DNA from: Clostridium niameyense
GTDB lineage: Bacteria > Bacillota > Clostridia > Clostridiales > Clostridiaceae
Reading direction: 5' to 3'
Length of the DNA: 64,000 nt
Assembly (NCBI RefSeq): GCF_001243045.1
Contig: NZ_LN849007.1
Span: 896,989-960,988, forward strand
Below are positions 8,651 through 17,660 of the stretch, piece by piece (position 1 is the stretch's first letter; each line of letters begins with the position of its first letter). The notes under the pieces are model-generated. The model did not search any database. It was not told the origin of the DNA and was given only the letters and a program-made list of their open reading frames with translations. Made by a program: the position numbers and the translations under genes.

Positions 8651-9871
8651 TTATTTTATAATTATAGGGCTTTTTAAATAATCCTCATTAAAGCTTAAGT
8701 TAGAATTTATTAAACTATAAATTCGTGTGCTTTGTATATCTATTTTTAATGTATCTTCATTTATAGATTTTGGAATTTTAGTATAAAGATTTATATTTGA
8801 ATTTTTCTTTATCTTATTTAGAATTTCAGCACCTTTCCTATTAAAACCTAGTATTCTAGCATAACTAGGGGGTTCTTTTCTCAAATTTAAAATATCATAA
8901 TACTCAAAACCTATAAAATATTGACATAAAATTCTACTAATGCGGGAATATATATATCTTTTGCTTTTTATAGAAAGTACAGTTTCATTGAAATTTAAGT
9001 TTTGTTCTAAAAATTTGTATATTCTATTATCTAATCCTTCAGACACATCCGGGATATTGCCTATATTTTTCTCTCCTAAGGCATATTTATATCTTATATG
9101 TTTTATCATAGAATCTTCTAAAGAAAAACTAAAGCATTTATCTTTTAAACTTTTTAACTCATCAAAGCACTCATAGGGAAGGTGATTTGAAAGTTCATTT
9201 ATATCATTTGTTTTTTTTAGAAATTTTCTTATAGAAGAGGCACTGGAATATTTACTATGAAGTTGCTCATCTTTATAATCTGCCCCTTCTCTTTTAATAG
9301 TATAAGGTTTTATGCAGCTGTTTAGTTTTAATAAGGATTTAATATATTCTATACCTAATATATTATTAGAAGAATTTAATAATGTATCTATTGGCAAGTT
9401 AAGAAAATTAAATTTATTATTAAAATCTTTTAAAGCCATATTCCTAGCTTTGGCATAGGAAACTCCTTGATGTAGATACCTTTTTAACAATATTTTATAT
9501 TCATAAGGCTCATCTATAAGAATTTGTGATAGTTTTATTAAATTTTCTGTACTACCTATTTCACTACCAAAACAAATATTATCTACTACATTTAAGCTAT
9601 TTAAAATATTTATGGCACCAAAAGAAAAAAATTCTGCTGAAGATAGACTATATAATGTAGGTAATTCTATAACTAAATCAACACCATTTAATAAAGCTAT
9701 CTTAGCTTTAGTCCATTTATCTAAGATAGAAGGTAATCCTCTTTGTACAAAGTTACCGCTCATAATTGCTATTAATCCATCACAATTTGTTATTTTTTTG
9801 GTTTCATTAATATGTTTTAAGTGGCCATTATGCATGGGGTTATATTCCACTATAATTCCTGTTATATTCAT
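8651..9871 (-). CDS. tmcAL: tRNA(Met) cytidine acetate ligase (YlbM/TmcAL)
   Basis: Protein of 406 aa. It makes N4-acetylcytidine at the wobble base of elongator tRNA-Met, activating acetate with ATP. The nucleotidyltransferase signature [17 protein letters not shown] lies at the N-terminus, followed by [11 protein letters not shown] and DLVIELPT. The ATG at 9871 is preferred over the ATG at 9880, because the only AAAGGA site abuts 9880 but is well spaced for 9871. It is divergent from prdR across a 132-base gap. In Bacillus ylbM precedes ylbN-rpmF; here the prd island and pta-ackA separate them. Confidence 0.93.
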   Translation of the reverse strand: MNITGIIVEYNPMHNGHLKHINETKKITNCDGLIAIMSGNFVQRGLPSILDKWTKAKIALLNGVDLVIELPTLYSLSSAEFFSFGAINILNSLNVVDNICFGSEIGSTENLIKLSQILIDEPYEYKILLKRYLHQGVSYAKARNMALKDFNNKFNFLNLPIDTLLNSSNNILGIEYIKSLLKLNSCIKPYTIKREGADYKDEQLHSKYSSASSIRKFLKKTNDINELSNHLPYECFDELKSLKDKCFSFSLEDSMIKHIRYKYALGEKNIGNIPDVSEGLDNRIYKFLEQNLNFNETVLSIKSKRYIYSRISRILCQYFIGFEYYDILNLRKEPPSYARILGFNRKGAEILNKIKKNSNINLYTKIPKSINEDTLKIDIQSTRIYSLINSNLSFNEDYLKSPIIIK

Positions 9872-9947
9872 TTCAATCATTCCTTTTGTAGATTTATTTA
9901 TATAAGATTATAAATGTGATAAAATATATTATATAGATATTAACATG

Positions 9948-9988
9948 ATACCATAAACTTTATTTATTATATATAAAGTTTATGGTAT
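9948..9988 (+). promoter_or_regulatory. 41-base perfect hairpin just upstream of prdR
   Basis: ATACCATAAACTTTAT (9948-9963) and its exact reverse complement (9973-9988) flank a 9-base loop; the prdR ribosome-binding site TGGAGG begins at about 9991. It has no T-tract on either side. It could be a DNA operator in the tmcAL/prdR divergent region, or an RNA stem in the prdR leader next to the Shine-Dalgarno site. The structure is certain; the role is inferred. Confidence 0.7.
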
Positions 9989-10003
9989 GTTGGAGGAATT
10001 ACA

Positions 10004-11761
10004 ATGAATGGCGGTATAGAACTTATTTATACAGTTAAAAGTATTATGAGAAAAGACTTTGTTAAAATAACATCAAAAGAACAGGTTTCTAAGGCTATTT
10101 TAAATATAGATAAATGTGGAAAAGATGAACTAATTGTAGTAGATGAAAAAGATGAATTTATAGGCATACTTACTAAAGATCATTTATATAAGATACAAAG
10201 AAAAGAAAAAAATAGCGATAAAATAGTAGAAAATTATATAAACAAAAAATATGTAACAATTTTTTTAGAAGAATCTATTATTTCTGCTAAGGAGATAATG
10301 AGAAAAAACAAAATACATATATTGCCCGTATTAAATAAAAACAAACAAGTTATAGGAATTGTAAGATTAGATGATTTGAATAATGAATTATATTTCAGCA
10401 TAAAAGAACTATATAATCTACAAGATAAAATTCTTGAAAATATGCATGAAGCTGTTTGTATAACTAATGATAAAGGTGTCGTTATATATTGGAACAAAAG
10501 TTCTGAAGAGTTATATGGAGTAAAAAGGGAAGATATTATAAAGAAACCTATACACAAGGTATTTCCTAATCCTTTAATTTACAAGGTATTAAAAAATCCT
10601 AGAAAGATAACTAATGTATATAATGAGCCTTTTCCAGGAAAAACTGTAATATTAAGTACAGTACCTATATTTAATAGTAAAAATAAATTAGTAGCAGTAG
10701 TTTCTACGGATAGAGATATTACAGAAGTTATTTCTCTGTCAAAAGAACTTATGAAAGAGAAAAATAAAGTGGAGTTTTTTGAAAGTGCTTATAAAAAGGA
10801 AATAGCTTCAAATTATAATTTTTCTTCTATTATAGGTAGAAGTGCAAAAATTATTGAAAATATTATTATAGCTAAAAAAGTAGCTCCTACTTCAGCCAGC
10901 GTTTTAGTTACAGGTGAAAGTGGTACAGGTAAAGAGGTATTTGCAAAAGCTATTCATAAAGCTAGTGGAAGAACTGGAAATTTTGTTGCTATAAATTGTA
11001 GTGCTATACCGGAAAATTTATTTGAAAGTGAATTATTTGGTTATACAGGAGGAACATTTACAGGTTCATTAAAGGAAGGTAAAATAGGTAAATTTGAGTT
11101 TGCCAATAATGGAACATTGTTTCTTGATGAAATTGGAGATATGCCTTTGAGTATGCAGGCTAAATTGTTAAGAGTTTTGCAAGATGGTATGGTATACAGA
11201 ATAGGAAGCCAAAAAGGTGTAAAAGTAAACTGTAGAATTATAGCTGCAACTAATAGGGATTTGCCTTCTATGATAAAGAAAAATACTTTTAGAGAAGACT
11301 TATTTTATAGATTTGCTGTAGTTCAGATAGAATTACCTCCTTTAAGGGAGAGACAAGAAGATATAAAGGAATTTGTGGATTTATTTATAAGTCAAGTATG
11401 TGAAAAGGAAGGAATAAATATAAGTAATATAGATAAAGAAGTATATAAAGTTTTAACAGAGTATAAATGGGAAGGAAATATAAGAGAACTTAAAAATGTA
11501 GTGGAGAGAATGGTTGTTTTATCTACAGATGGAGAAGTTACATTAAAATCTGTTCCTGTCTATATAAGAGATTATGTAAGTGATATAGAAAGAGATACTT
11601 TTTATAAATATGATTTAAATCAAGTTGTTAAGAGTACAGAAAGGAAAATAATAAGAGAGGTTATGGCACTTACTAAAGGAAATAAGAAAAAAGCAGCAGA
11701 AATACTCAATATAAAAAGAAGTACTTTATATTATAAATTAAATCAATATGAACTTATATAA
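10004..11761 (+). CDS. prdR: Sigma-54-dependent transcriptional activator of the prd genes (PrdR)
   Basis: Protein of 585 aa. Two N-terminal CBS domains (about 8-120), a PAS domain (about 135-245, with CITNDKGVVIYWNKSSEELYG), an AAA+ sigma-54 interaction domain (about 275-505; Walker A GESGTGKE at 304-311) and a C-terminal Fis-type helix-turn-helix (about 548-583, TKGNKKKAAEILNIKRSTLY). The GAFTGA loop is GTFTGS here (350-355). In C. difficile PrdR switches on the prd operon in response to proline. It sits at the head of the island, and -24/-12 promoters precede both complete cassettes. The ATG follows GGAGG. Confidence 0.93.
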   Translation: MNGGIELIYTVKSIMRKDFVKITSKEQVSKAILNIDKCGKDELIVVDEKDEFIGILTKDHLYKIQRKEKNSDKIVENYINKKYVTIFLEESIISAKEIMRKNKIHILPVLNKNKQVIGIVRLDDLNNELYFSIKELYNLQDKILENMHEAVCITNDKGVVIYWNKSSEELYGVKREDIIKKPIHKVFPNPLIYKVLKNPRKITNVYNEPFPGKTVILSTVPIFNSKNKLVAVVSTDRDITEVISLSKELMKEKNKVEFFESAYKKEIASNYNFSSIIGRSAKIIENIIIAKKVAPTSASVLVTGESGTGKEVFAKAIHKASGRTGNFVAINCSAIPENLFESELFGYTGGTFTGSLKEGKIGKFEFANNGTLFLDEIGDMPLSMQAKLLRVLQDGMVYRIGSQKGVKVNCRIIAATNRDLPSMIKKNTFREDLFYRFAVVQIELPPLRERQEDIKEFVDLFISQVCEKEGINISNIDKEVYKVLTEYKWEGNIRELKNVVERMVVLSTDGEVTLKSVPVYIRDYVSDIERDTFYKYDLNQVVKSTERKIIREVMALTKGNKKKAAEILNIKRSTLYYKLNQYELI

Positions 11762-11865
11762 TAAATTAATGCCTTAGGGATAAAATTATTACATTTAAAG
11801 TATAATAAATATGACTAATATATGAATTACTTTATATCAGATATTTTTATTAGTATATTCTTTTA

Positions 11866-11894
11866 TTGTTACATCACATAAATTATGTTATTAT
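11866..11894 (+). promoter_or_regulatory. Candidate sigma-A promoter of the first prdC cassette
   Basis: TTGTTA (11866-11871), 17-base spacer, TATTAT (11889-11894), 31 bases before the prdC start. No -24/-12 element is seen in this gap. Confidence 0.45.
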
Positions 11895-11925
11895 AATAAA
11901 TAGGAATTTCCTAAGGAGTGGTAAA

Positions 11926-13239
11926 ATGTCAAATATATACAGATTTTATCTAAAAATGCACGTGGGGGTTCCGAGTAGTCCTATAGTAAACATAGGACAA
12001 AAAGTAAAAAGAGGAGAATGTATAGCAGAGCCAATTAAAGGCTTAGGAGCTAAAATTCATACTAGTGTATCTGGAATTGTAAAAAATATTACAGAAGATG
12101 AAGTAATAATAGAAAAGGACAAACTAGATAAAGAAGATTTTATAAAAATAAAAAAATGTGAAAGTATAATAGATACGGTTTATGAAGCAGGAGTAGTGGG
12201 AGCAGGTGGAGCAGGTTTTCCAACTCATATAAAATTAAAGTCTAAAATACCAGATGGTTATATAATAGCTAATTGTGCAGAATGTGAACCATCCTTTCAT
12301 CATAATATATATTTAGCAGAAAATTATCCTAATCTTATTATAAAAGGTATAAAATATGCTATGGAAGCTACTGATGCTCCAAAATCTTATATAGGTATAA
12401 AAGGAAAACATAAGAAAGCTATAAAATCTTTAAAAGAAACTATAAAACAAGAAGATAATATAGAAATAAAAGAAGTTTTAGACATATATCCAGCAGGAGA
12501 AGAAAGAGCATTAATTCACTCTATATTTGATGAATGGTTAGCGCCAACACAACTACCTATAGAAGCCAATTGTGTAGTTTTAAATGTAGAAACTTTAGCG
12601 AATATAACAAGAGCAATAGAATATGGAAAACCAGTTATAGATAAAGATTTAACTATTATGGGTAAGTTAAAGAATGGTATAGGTCCCTATATATTTTTAC
12701 AAATGCCTATAGGAAAATCTATGGAAGATATTTTACATGAATGCGGCGGAATTTCAAATAATTATGGAGAAATTATAATAGGAGGTCCTTATACAGGAGT
12801 ATCAAAACCTCTTGAAGAGTCTTTTATAACTAAAATATCTGGTGGTGCTATAGTAACTATTGAATTGCCACAGTATAAAGGACCTATAGGTCTTTTAATA
12901 TGCGCTTGTGCAGGACATGAGGAAAGACTTGAAGATATAGCAAGTAAGATGGGATCTAAGGTTGTAGCTATAGCTAGGTGTAAAAACTTAGTAGATATTA
13001 AAGGAAACTATAAATGTAAGACTCCAGGGAAGTGTCCAGGTCAAGCTGCGGCTGTAATGTATTTAAAGAATAAGGGTGCAGAAAGGATTATTGTATCTAA
13101 TTGTAGTGATTGTACCAATACAGTAATGGGGATAGCGCCTAAATTAAAATTACCAATTTATCATGAAACAGACCATGTGTTCAGAACGTTAAATTATAAG
13201 TTAACAAGGAGACTTCCAAAAGAGAAGCTCCATAAATAA
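11926..13239 (+). CDS. prdC: PrdC-like RnfC-family electron transfer protein, cysteine form 1
   Basis: Protein of 437 aa, the first of four PrdC paralogues here. The N-terminal lipoyl-like fold (MHVGVPSS...KVKRGECIAEP) is followed by the RnfC/NuoF-like flavin-binding motif GVVGAGGAGFPTHIKL (about 87-102) and C-terminal cysteine motifs CACAG, KCKTPGKCPGQAA and NCSDC. PrdC is proposed to pass electrons to proline reductase. At the position where two paralogues have selenocysteine this copy has Cys (TGT), and no hairpin follows. It is the most divergent copy. The start at 11926 follows AAGGAGTGG; the upstream in-frame ATG at 11866 lacks a site and lies in the promoter. Confidence 0.88.
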   Translation: MSNIYRFYLKMHVGVPSSPIVNIGQKVKRGECIAEPIKGLGAKIHTSVSGIVKNITEDEVIIEKDKLDKEDFIKIKKCESIIDTVYEAGVVGAGGAGFPTHIKLKSKIPDGYIIANCAECEPSFHHNIYLAENYPNLIIKGIKYAMEATDAPKSYIGIKGKHKKAIKSLKETIKQEDNIEIKEVLDIYPAGEERALIHSIFDEWLAPTQLPIEANCVVLNVETLANITRAIEYGKPVIDKDLTIMGKLKNGIGPYIFLQMPIGKSMEDILHECGGISNNYGEIIIGGPYTGVSKPLEESFITKISGGAIVTIELPQYKGPIGLLICACAGHEERLEDIASKMGSKVVAIARCKNLVDIKGNYKCKTPGKCPGQAAAVMYLKNKGAERIIVSNCSDCTNTVMGIAPKLKLPIYHETDHVFRTLNYKLTRRLPKEKLHK

Positions 13240-13277
13240 AAAATATTTAATATTTTAAATTTAGGAGGTATTTTATT

Positions 13278-13700
13278 ATGTCAATGACAGCAGAACACGC
13301 AGAAGAATTAAAAAATGAACCAGCAGTTGTATGTTGTAGAACAGAAGAAGGAACTATATTAGGAGCAGAAAATTTAGAAGATCCAGATATATTCCCAGAC
13401 ATGGTTGATTCTGGTTTATTAACTATTCCAGATAATAATCTAAAAGTAGGTCAAGTAATAGGAGCTAAGTTACTAAAAACTATTGATTCATTATCTCCAT
13501 TAACTACAGATATAGTAGAAGGATACAAAGAAATAGGCGGAGAAGATGATAAAAAAGAAGAGTCTAAATTAGAAGCGGTAGAAGAAGTAGCAGAAGAAGT
13601 TGAAGAATGCTGCGAAGACGCTACAGCTTATGTAGAAGGCGGAGTACTTAAGATCAAAATAGAAGAAGGTACAGGAATAGATATAGAATTACCTCTATAA
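13278..13700 (+). CDS. Free-standing PrdA N-terminal module protein, short form (140 aa)
   Basis: Residues 1-80 are nearly identical to the N-terminus of the two full PrdA proteins: MSMTAEHAEELKNEPAVVCC, then GTIL..ENLEDPDIFPDMVDSGLLTIPDNNLKVGQVIGAKL. An acidic linker (about 90-112) leads to the short beta segment GGVLKIKIEEGTGIDIELPL, which in PrdA sits between the N-modules and the reductase core. The catalytic core and the pyruvoyl-forming cysteine are absent, and the gene ends cleanly at a terminator, so this looks like a dedicated small protein, not decay. It has one module copy. It is paired with a cysteine PrdC 38 bases upstream. Function unknown. Confidence 0.85.
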   Translation: MSMTAEHAEELKNEPAVVCCRTEEGTILGAENLEDPDIFPDMVDSGLLTIPDNNLKVGQVIGAKLLKTIDSLSPLTTDIVEGYKEIGGEDDKKEESKLEAVEEVAEEVEECCEDATAYVEGGVLKIKIEEGTGIDIELPL

Positions 13701-13710
13701 TATTTCCTGA

Positions 13711-13737
13711 AAGCAAAGGCCAAAAGCCTTTGCTTTT
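13711..13737 (+). terminator. Terminator of the first cysteine cassette
   Basis: AAGCAAAGGC (13711-13720) and GCCTTTGCTT (13726-13735) with a 5-base loop and a T-tract. The remaining bases up to 13918 hold AT-rich inverted repeats around AAGCTTAT but no clear gene. Confidence 0.9.
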
Positions 13738-13918
13738 TTATTTTTTCTTCTAATAATGTTTGTTAAAAATATTTAAAATTTTTACAAGAGCTATAAGCTT
13801 ATTTTATAGATCTCTCAAAGCTTTATAGAATAAATTAATATAAGCTTTTTTTAGTAGTAAATAGTTCAATTTGTTTTTATAATGAATATGAGAGAATAAA
13901 ATTTAGGAGGTATTATAC

Positions 13919-15223
13919 ATGGAAAAAATATACAAGTTTCCTTTAAAAATGCATGTAGGAGCACCAGATAAACCATGTATTAAGGAAGGACAAAAAGTAA
14001 AAAGAGGGGAATGTATAGCAGAGCCAACTGGCTTAGGAGCAAAGATACATACTAGTATGTCAGGAATAGTTGATAAGATAACAGATACTGAAATAATAGT
14101 AAAAGCTGACGAAAATCAATCAAAAGATTTTGTTAAAATAAAAAAATGCGATAATATTTTAGATACAATATTTGAAGCAGGAATAGTAGGAGCGGGTGGA
14201 GCAGGTTTTCCAACTCACATTAAGTTAAAAGCTAATATACCAGATGGATATATTATAGCTAATTGTGTAGAATGCGAGCCAGCATTACATCATAATATAG
14301 AATTTATAGAAGAAAATCCACAAGTTTTGATAAATGGTATAAAATACGCAATGGAAGCTACTAAAGCACCAAAGGCTTTTATAGCTATAAAAGGAAAACA
14401 TGAAAAAGCAATAAAAATCTTAAATGATTGTTTAAAAGGTGAAAAAAATATCGAAATAAAAGAGTTAAAAGATATGTATCCAATGGGAGAGGAGAGAGCA
14501 ATAATTCATGCTATTCTTGACAAATGGTTAGAACCAACACAACTTCCATTAGATGCAAAATGTGTAGTTATAAATGCAGAAACTTTAGCAAATATAACAA
14601 GAGCTGTAGAGGATGGAAAGCCTGTAATTGATAAGGATATAACAGTAATAGGAAAATTAAAAAGTGGAAATAAGCCAAACATATTTATTCAAGTACCAGT
14701 AGGTACATCTGTAAAGGATTTAATTGAAGAATGTGGTGGAATAGATGGGGAATATGGTGAAGTTGTTATAGGCGGACCATATACAGGAAAAGCTGGAGAT
14801 TTAGAAACATCTACAGTGACAAAAATATCTGGAGGGGTAATAGTTACAATTCCTTTCCCAGAATACAAAGGACCTTTAGGACTTTTGGTTTGTGCATGTG
14901 GTGCTAATGAAGAAAGATTAAGAGATATAGCAGGTAAAATGAAGTCAGAAGTAGTAGGTGTTACAAAATGTAAAAATGTTGAAGAAATAAAGGGAAATAA
15001 TAAATGTAAAACTCCAGGAGATTGTCCTGGACAAGCAGCAGGAATAATGTACTTAAAAAAACAAGGAGCTAAGAGAATATTAATATCAAACTGTAGTGAC
15101 TGCTCAAATACAGTTATGTGTTGTGCACCAAACTTAGGATTGCCAGTATATCATCATACAGATCATGTATTTAGAACTTTAGATTATACTTTAACTAGAA
15201 GGCTTCCAATGGAAAACAAATAG
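13919..15223 (+). CDS. prdC: PrdC-like RnfC-family electron transfer protein, cysteine form 2
   Basis: Protein of 434 aa with the same layout as the other PrdC copies: MHVGAPDKPC and KVKRGECIAEP at the N-terminus, GIVGAGGAGFPTHIKL (about 85-100), ECEPALHHNIE, CACGANEERLRD, KCKTPGDCPGQAA and NCSDCSNTVM. Cys (TGT) replaces selenocysteine and there is no downstream hairpin. It lacks the GKGNGPG insertion present just before the selenocysteine in the other two copies. AGGAGG precedes the ATG. It is followed by a second free-standing PrdA N-module gene. Confidence 0.9.
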   Translation: MEKIYKFPLKMHVGAPDKPCIKEGQKVKRGECIAEPTGLGAKIHTSMSGIVDKITDTEIIVKADENQSKDFVKIKKCDNILDTIFEAGIVGAGGAGFPTHIKLKANIPDGYIIANCVECEPALHHNIEFIEENPQVLINGIKYAMEATKAPKAFIAIKGKHEKAIKILNDCLKGEKNIEIKELKDMYPMGEERAIIHAILDKWLEPTQLPLDAKCVVINAETLANITRAVEDGKPVIDKDITVIGKLKSGNKPNIFIQVPVGTSVKDLIEECGGIDGEYGEVVIGGPYTGKAGDLETSTVTKISGGVIVTIPFPEYKGPLGLLVCACGANEERLRDIAGKMKSEVVGVTKCKNVEEIKGNNKCKTPGDCPGQAAGIMYLKKQGAKRILISNCSDCSNTVMCCAPNLGLPVYHHTDHVFRTLDYTLTRRLPMENK

Positions 15224-15268
15224 TCAAAAAGTATTAAAATATTTATTAATAAGAGAGAGGGTTTTAAA

Positions 15269-15907
15269 ATGTCAATGTCAGCAGAACATGCAGAGGAGCT
15301 AAAAGATGAACCTGCAGTAGTGTGCTGTAGGACAGAGGAAGGAACTATATTAGGAGTGGAGAATTTAGAAGATCCAGATATATTTCCTGATATGATGGAA
15401 TCAGGACTTTTAACTATTCCAGATAATTGTTTAAAAGTAGGACAGGTTATAGGATCTAAGCTTATAAAAACTATTGATTCATTAACTCCGATATCTTCTA
15501 ACATAGTGGAGGTAGATAAAACTGGGGAAAAGTCAAATAGAGATTCAAAAGTAGAAAAAAGAAAGTTGAATCTACCACAAGAAAAAGCAGTTTTAAAGTA
15601 TAATCTGAAAAAAGGAGATATAATAAAGCCAGAGGATTTGGAAAATCCAATGCATTTTGAAAAATATGAAGATTCCTTATTAATTAAATTGAATAATAAG
15701 GTTCTTACAAGGGAAGAGGTTATAGGCACAAAATTAAAAGAAGATGTAGTTGCACTAACCCCACTTAATATTTGTATGATAGAAAGAACTGATAAACAAG
15801 TATCAAAGACATTTTCTTTTGATACAGAAGTAGATGGAAGTGGAAGGTTTTTGAGCCTTAAAATTAAAGAAGGAAAAGGAATATATATAGAATTACCTTT
15901 TAGGTAA
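15269..15907 (+). CDS. Free-standing PrdA N-terminal module protein, two-module form (212 aa)
   Basis: Residues 1-80 match the PrdA N-module with the VVCCRTEEGTIL cysteine pair; about 105-170 is the second, divergent copy (KAVLKYNLKKGDIIKPEDLENPMHFEKYEDSLLIKLN), as in PrdA. It ends with the PrdA-type beta segment (SLKIKEGKGIYIELPF). The reductase core is missing. A linker of about 20 charged residues replaces the acidic linker of the 140-aa protein. It is 45 bases after the second cysteine PrdC and ends at a terminator, repeating the PrdC-Cys plus N-module pairing. Function unknown; an electron-carrier or assembly partner of the upstream PrdC is possible. Confidence 0.85.
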   Translation: MSMSAEHAEELKDEPAVVCCRTEEGTILGVENLEDPDIFPDMMESGLLTIPDNCLKVGQVIGSKLIKTIDSLTPISSNIVEVDKTGEKSNRDSKVEKRKLNLPQEKAVLKYNLKKGDIIKPEDLENPMHFEKYEDSLLIKLNNKVLTREEVIGTKLKEDVVALTPLNICMIERTDKQVSKTFSFDTEVDGSGRFLSLKIKEGKGIYIELPFR

Positions 15908-15911
15908 ATAT

Positions 15912-15950
15912 AAAATAAACTGTCAGAAAATAAAACTGGCAGTTTATTTT
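15912..15950 (+). terminator. Terminator of the second cysteine cassette
   Basis: AAAATAAACTGTCAG (15912-15926) pairs with CTGGCAGTTTATTTT (15936-15950), 15 base pairs with one G-T, and A/T tracts on both sides, so it may work in both directions. Confidence 0.85.
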
Positions 15951-16260
15951 CTTAAAAACATAAAATATACAAAAAGAAGGGAATATTGGGAAAGGACAAG
16001 AATATTATAATAATATAACTTTAAAATTATATTAAAAATATTAAATGTGTCAATTAATGAAACATTAATGTCAAATAAAACTACAGTTGAAATAAAACTG
16101 ATTTCAATTGAAATATAGCGGTTTAGATTTAAAATTTTAAATAAAATTTTAAAAGTGTCAAAAAATAATACGTTAATTATAAAATTTCCCATTATAACAA
16201 AAAATTATAACTCTCTTATAAGCTTATAAATTAAGCTTATACCACTTAATAGTTTTTTTA
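15951..16260 (+). promoter_or_regulatory. Repeat-rich regulatory gap upstream of the first selenocysteine cassette
   Basis: No gene is seen. It contains ATTAATG-AAA-CATTAAT flanked by two TGTCA words (16048-16073), three copies of a TTGAAAT/ATTTCAA half-site forming a perfect 14-base palindrome at 16101-16114 with one further half-site at 16087-16093, and TGTCAAAAAATAATACG from 16156, which resembles elements upstream of the second cassette. These are candidate PrdR upstream activating sites; the protein contacts are not shown by sequence. Confidence 0.45.
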
Positions 16261-16267
16261 ACAAAGT

Positions 16268-16283
16268 TGGCATGTATTATGCT
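16268..16283 (+). promoter_or_regulatory. Sigma-54 (-24/-12) promoter of the first selenocysteine cassette
   Basis: TTGGCATGTATTATGCT: GG at 16269-16270 and GC at 16281-16282 with exactly 10 bases between, matching the TGGCAY-N5-TTGCW pattern except one base of the -12 box. It is about 35 bases before the prdC start, and an enhancer-binding protein gene (prdR) heads the locus. Confidence 0.8.
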
Positions 16284-16317
16284 AGTTATATTAATGAAAA
16301 CATTTGGAGGTGGGTTT

Positions 16318-17628
16318 ATGGAGAAGTTATACAAATTTCCTCTAAAAATGCATGTGGGGGCACCTGACGTTCCATGTGTAAAAGAGGGAAAACGTGTAAA
16401 AAGAGGTGAATGTATAGCAGAACCTAATGGATTAGGTGCTAAAATTCATACTAGTGTATCTGGATTAGTAGAAAAAATAACAGATAAAGAAATAATAATA
16501 AAAGCAGATAAAGAACAATCTAAAGATTTTGTGAAAATTAAAAAATGTAAAGATATTGTTGAATCAGTGTATGAAGCAGGAATAATTGGAGCTGGTGGAG
16601 CGGGATTTCCAACTCATATTAAGTTGAAAGCAGATATTCCAGATGGATATATTATAGCTAATTGCGTAGAGTGTGAACCAGCTCTTCATCATAATATAAA
16701 GATGATAGAAGAAAATCCTGAGATAGTTATAAATGGTATCAAGTATGCTATGAAGGCTACAAAAGCTCCAAAAGCATACATAGCTATAAAGTCAAAACAT
16801 GATAAAGCAGTAAGTATATTAAAGGAAGCATTAAAGGATGTAAAAGAGATTGAAGTAGCAGAATTACAAGATTTATATCCAATGGGAGAAGAAAGAGCAA
16901 TAATTCATGCTATATTTGATAAATGGTTAGAACCTACAGAGCTTCCTATAGAAGCTAAATGTGTAGTTGTAAATGCAGAAACATTAGCAAATATAACTAG
17001 AGCTGTTGAAGATAGAAAACCAGTTATAGACAAGGATGTAACAGTAATAGGAAAGTTAAAAACTGGAAATAAGCCAAATATATTTATGCAAACACCAGTA
17101 GGAACAGAGGTAAAAGAATTAATTGAACTAAGTGGTGGAATAGATGGAGAATATGGCGAAGTAGTTATAGGTGGACCATACACAGGAAAAGCTGGAGAAT
17201 TAGACGCATCTACAATAACAAAAACATCTGGAGGAGTAATAGTTACAATACCTTTCCCAGAATATAAAGGATCACTAGGATTATTAGTATGTGCCTGTGG
17301 AGCTAATGAAGACAGATTAAGAGATGTTGCAGGCAAGATGCATGCTAATGTAGTTTCAGTTGTAGATTGCAAGAATATAGAATATCCAAAGGGAAAAGGA
17401 AATGGTCCCGGAAAATGTAAGACACCAGGTGAATGACCAGGCCAAGCAGCTGCAGTTATGCAGCTAAAGAAAGATGGAGCAGAAAGAATATTAATATCTA
17501 ATTGCAATGATTGTTCAAACACAGTTATGCAAATAGCTCCAAAAGCTAAATTACCTGTATATCATCATACAGATCATATATTTAGAACAATAGACTATAC
17601 ATTAACTAGAAGACTTCCACAAGAATAA
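16318..17628 (+). CDS. prdC: PrdC, proline reductase-associated electron transfer selenoprotein (copy 3)
   Basis: Protein of 436 aa including selenocysteine at residue 373, encoded by the in-frame TGA at 17434-17436. Read-through is supported by uninterrupted homology on both sides (KCKTPGE-U-PGQAAAVMQLKK), by a hairpin starting 12 bases after the TGA and by two paralogues with Cys here. Other parts: KVKRGECIAEP lipoyl-like region, GIIGAGGAGFPTHIKL flavin-binding motif, CACGANEDRLRD and NCNDCSNTVM. It is thought to donate electrons to PrdB/PrdA. The ATG follows GGAGGTGGG; an upstream in-frame ATG at 16267 lies inside the sigma-54 promoter and is rejected. First gene of prdC-prdA-small-prdB. 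Confidence 0.93.
17434..17465 (+). promoter_or_regulatory. Selenocysteine UGA and SECIS-like hairpin in prdC copy 3
   Basis: TGA 17434-17436, then AGCTGC (17448-17453), loop AGTTAT, GCAGCT (17460-17465). A 6-bp perfect stem at this distance fits bacterial SelB-dependent recoding. The cysteine paralogues lack the stem. Confidence 0.8.
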
Positions 17629-17660
17629 AAAGAAAAAAATAAAGAAGGAGGTTATGCATT

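Noticed and set aside
13740-13918. Riboswitch or T-box upstream of prdC copy 2
   Set aside because: AT-rich inverted repeats are present, but no T-box consensus or known aptamer core was seen.
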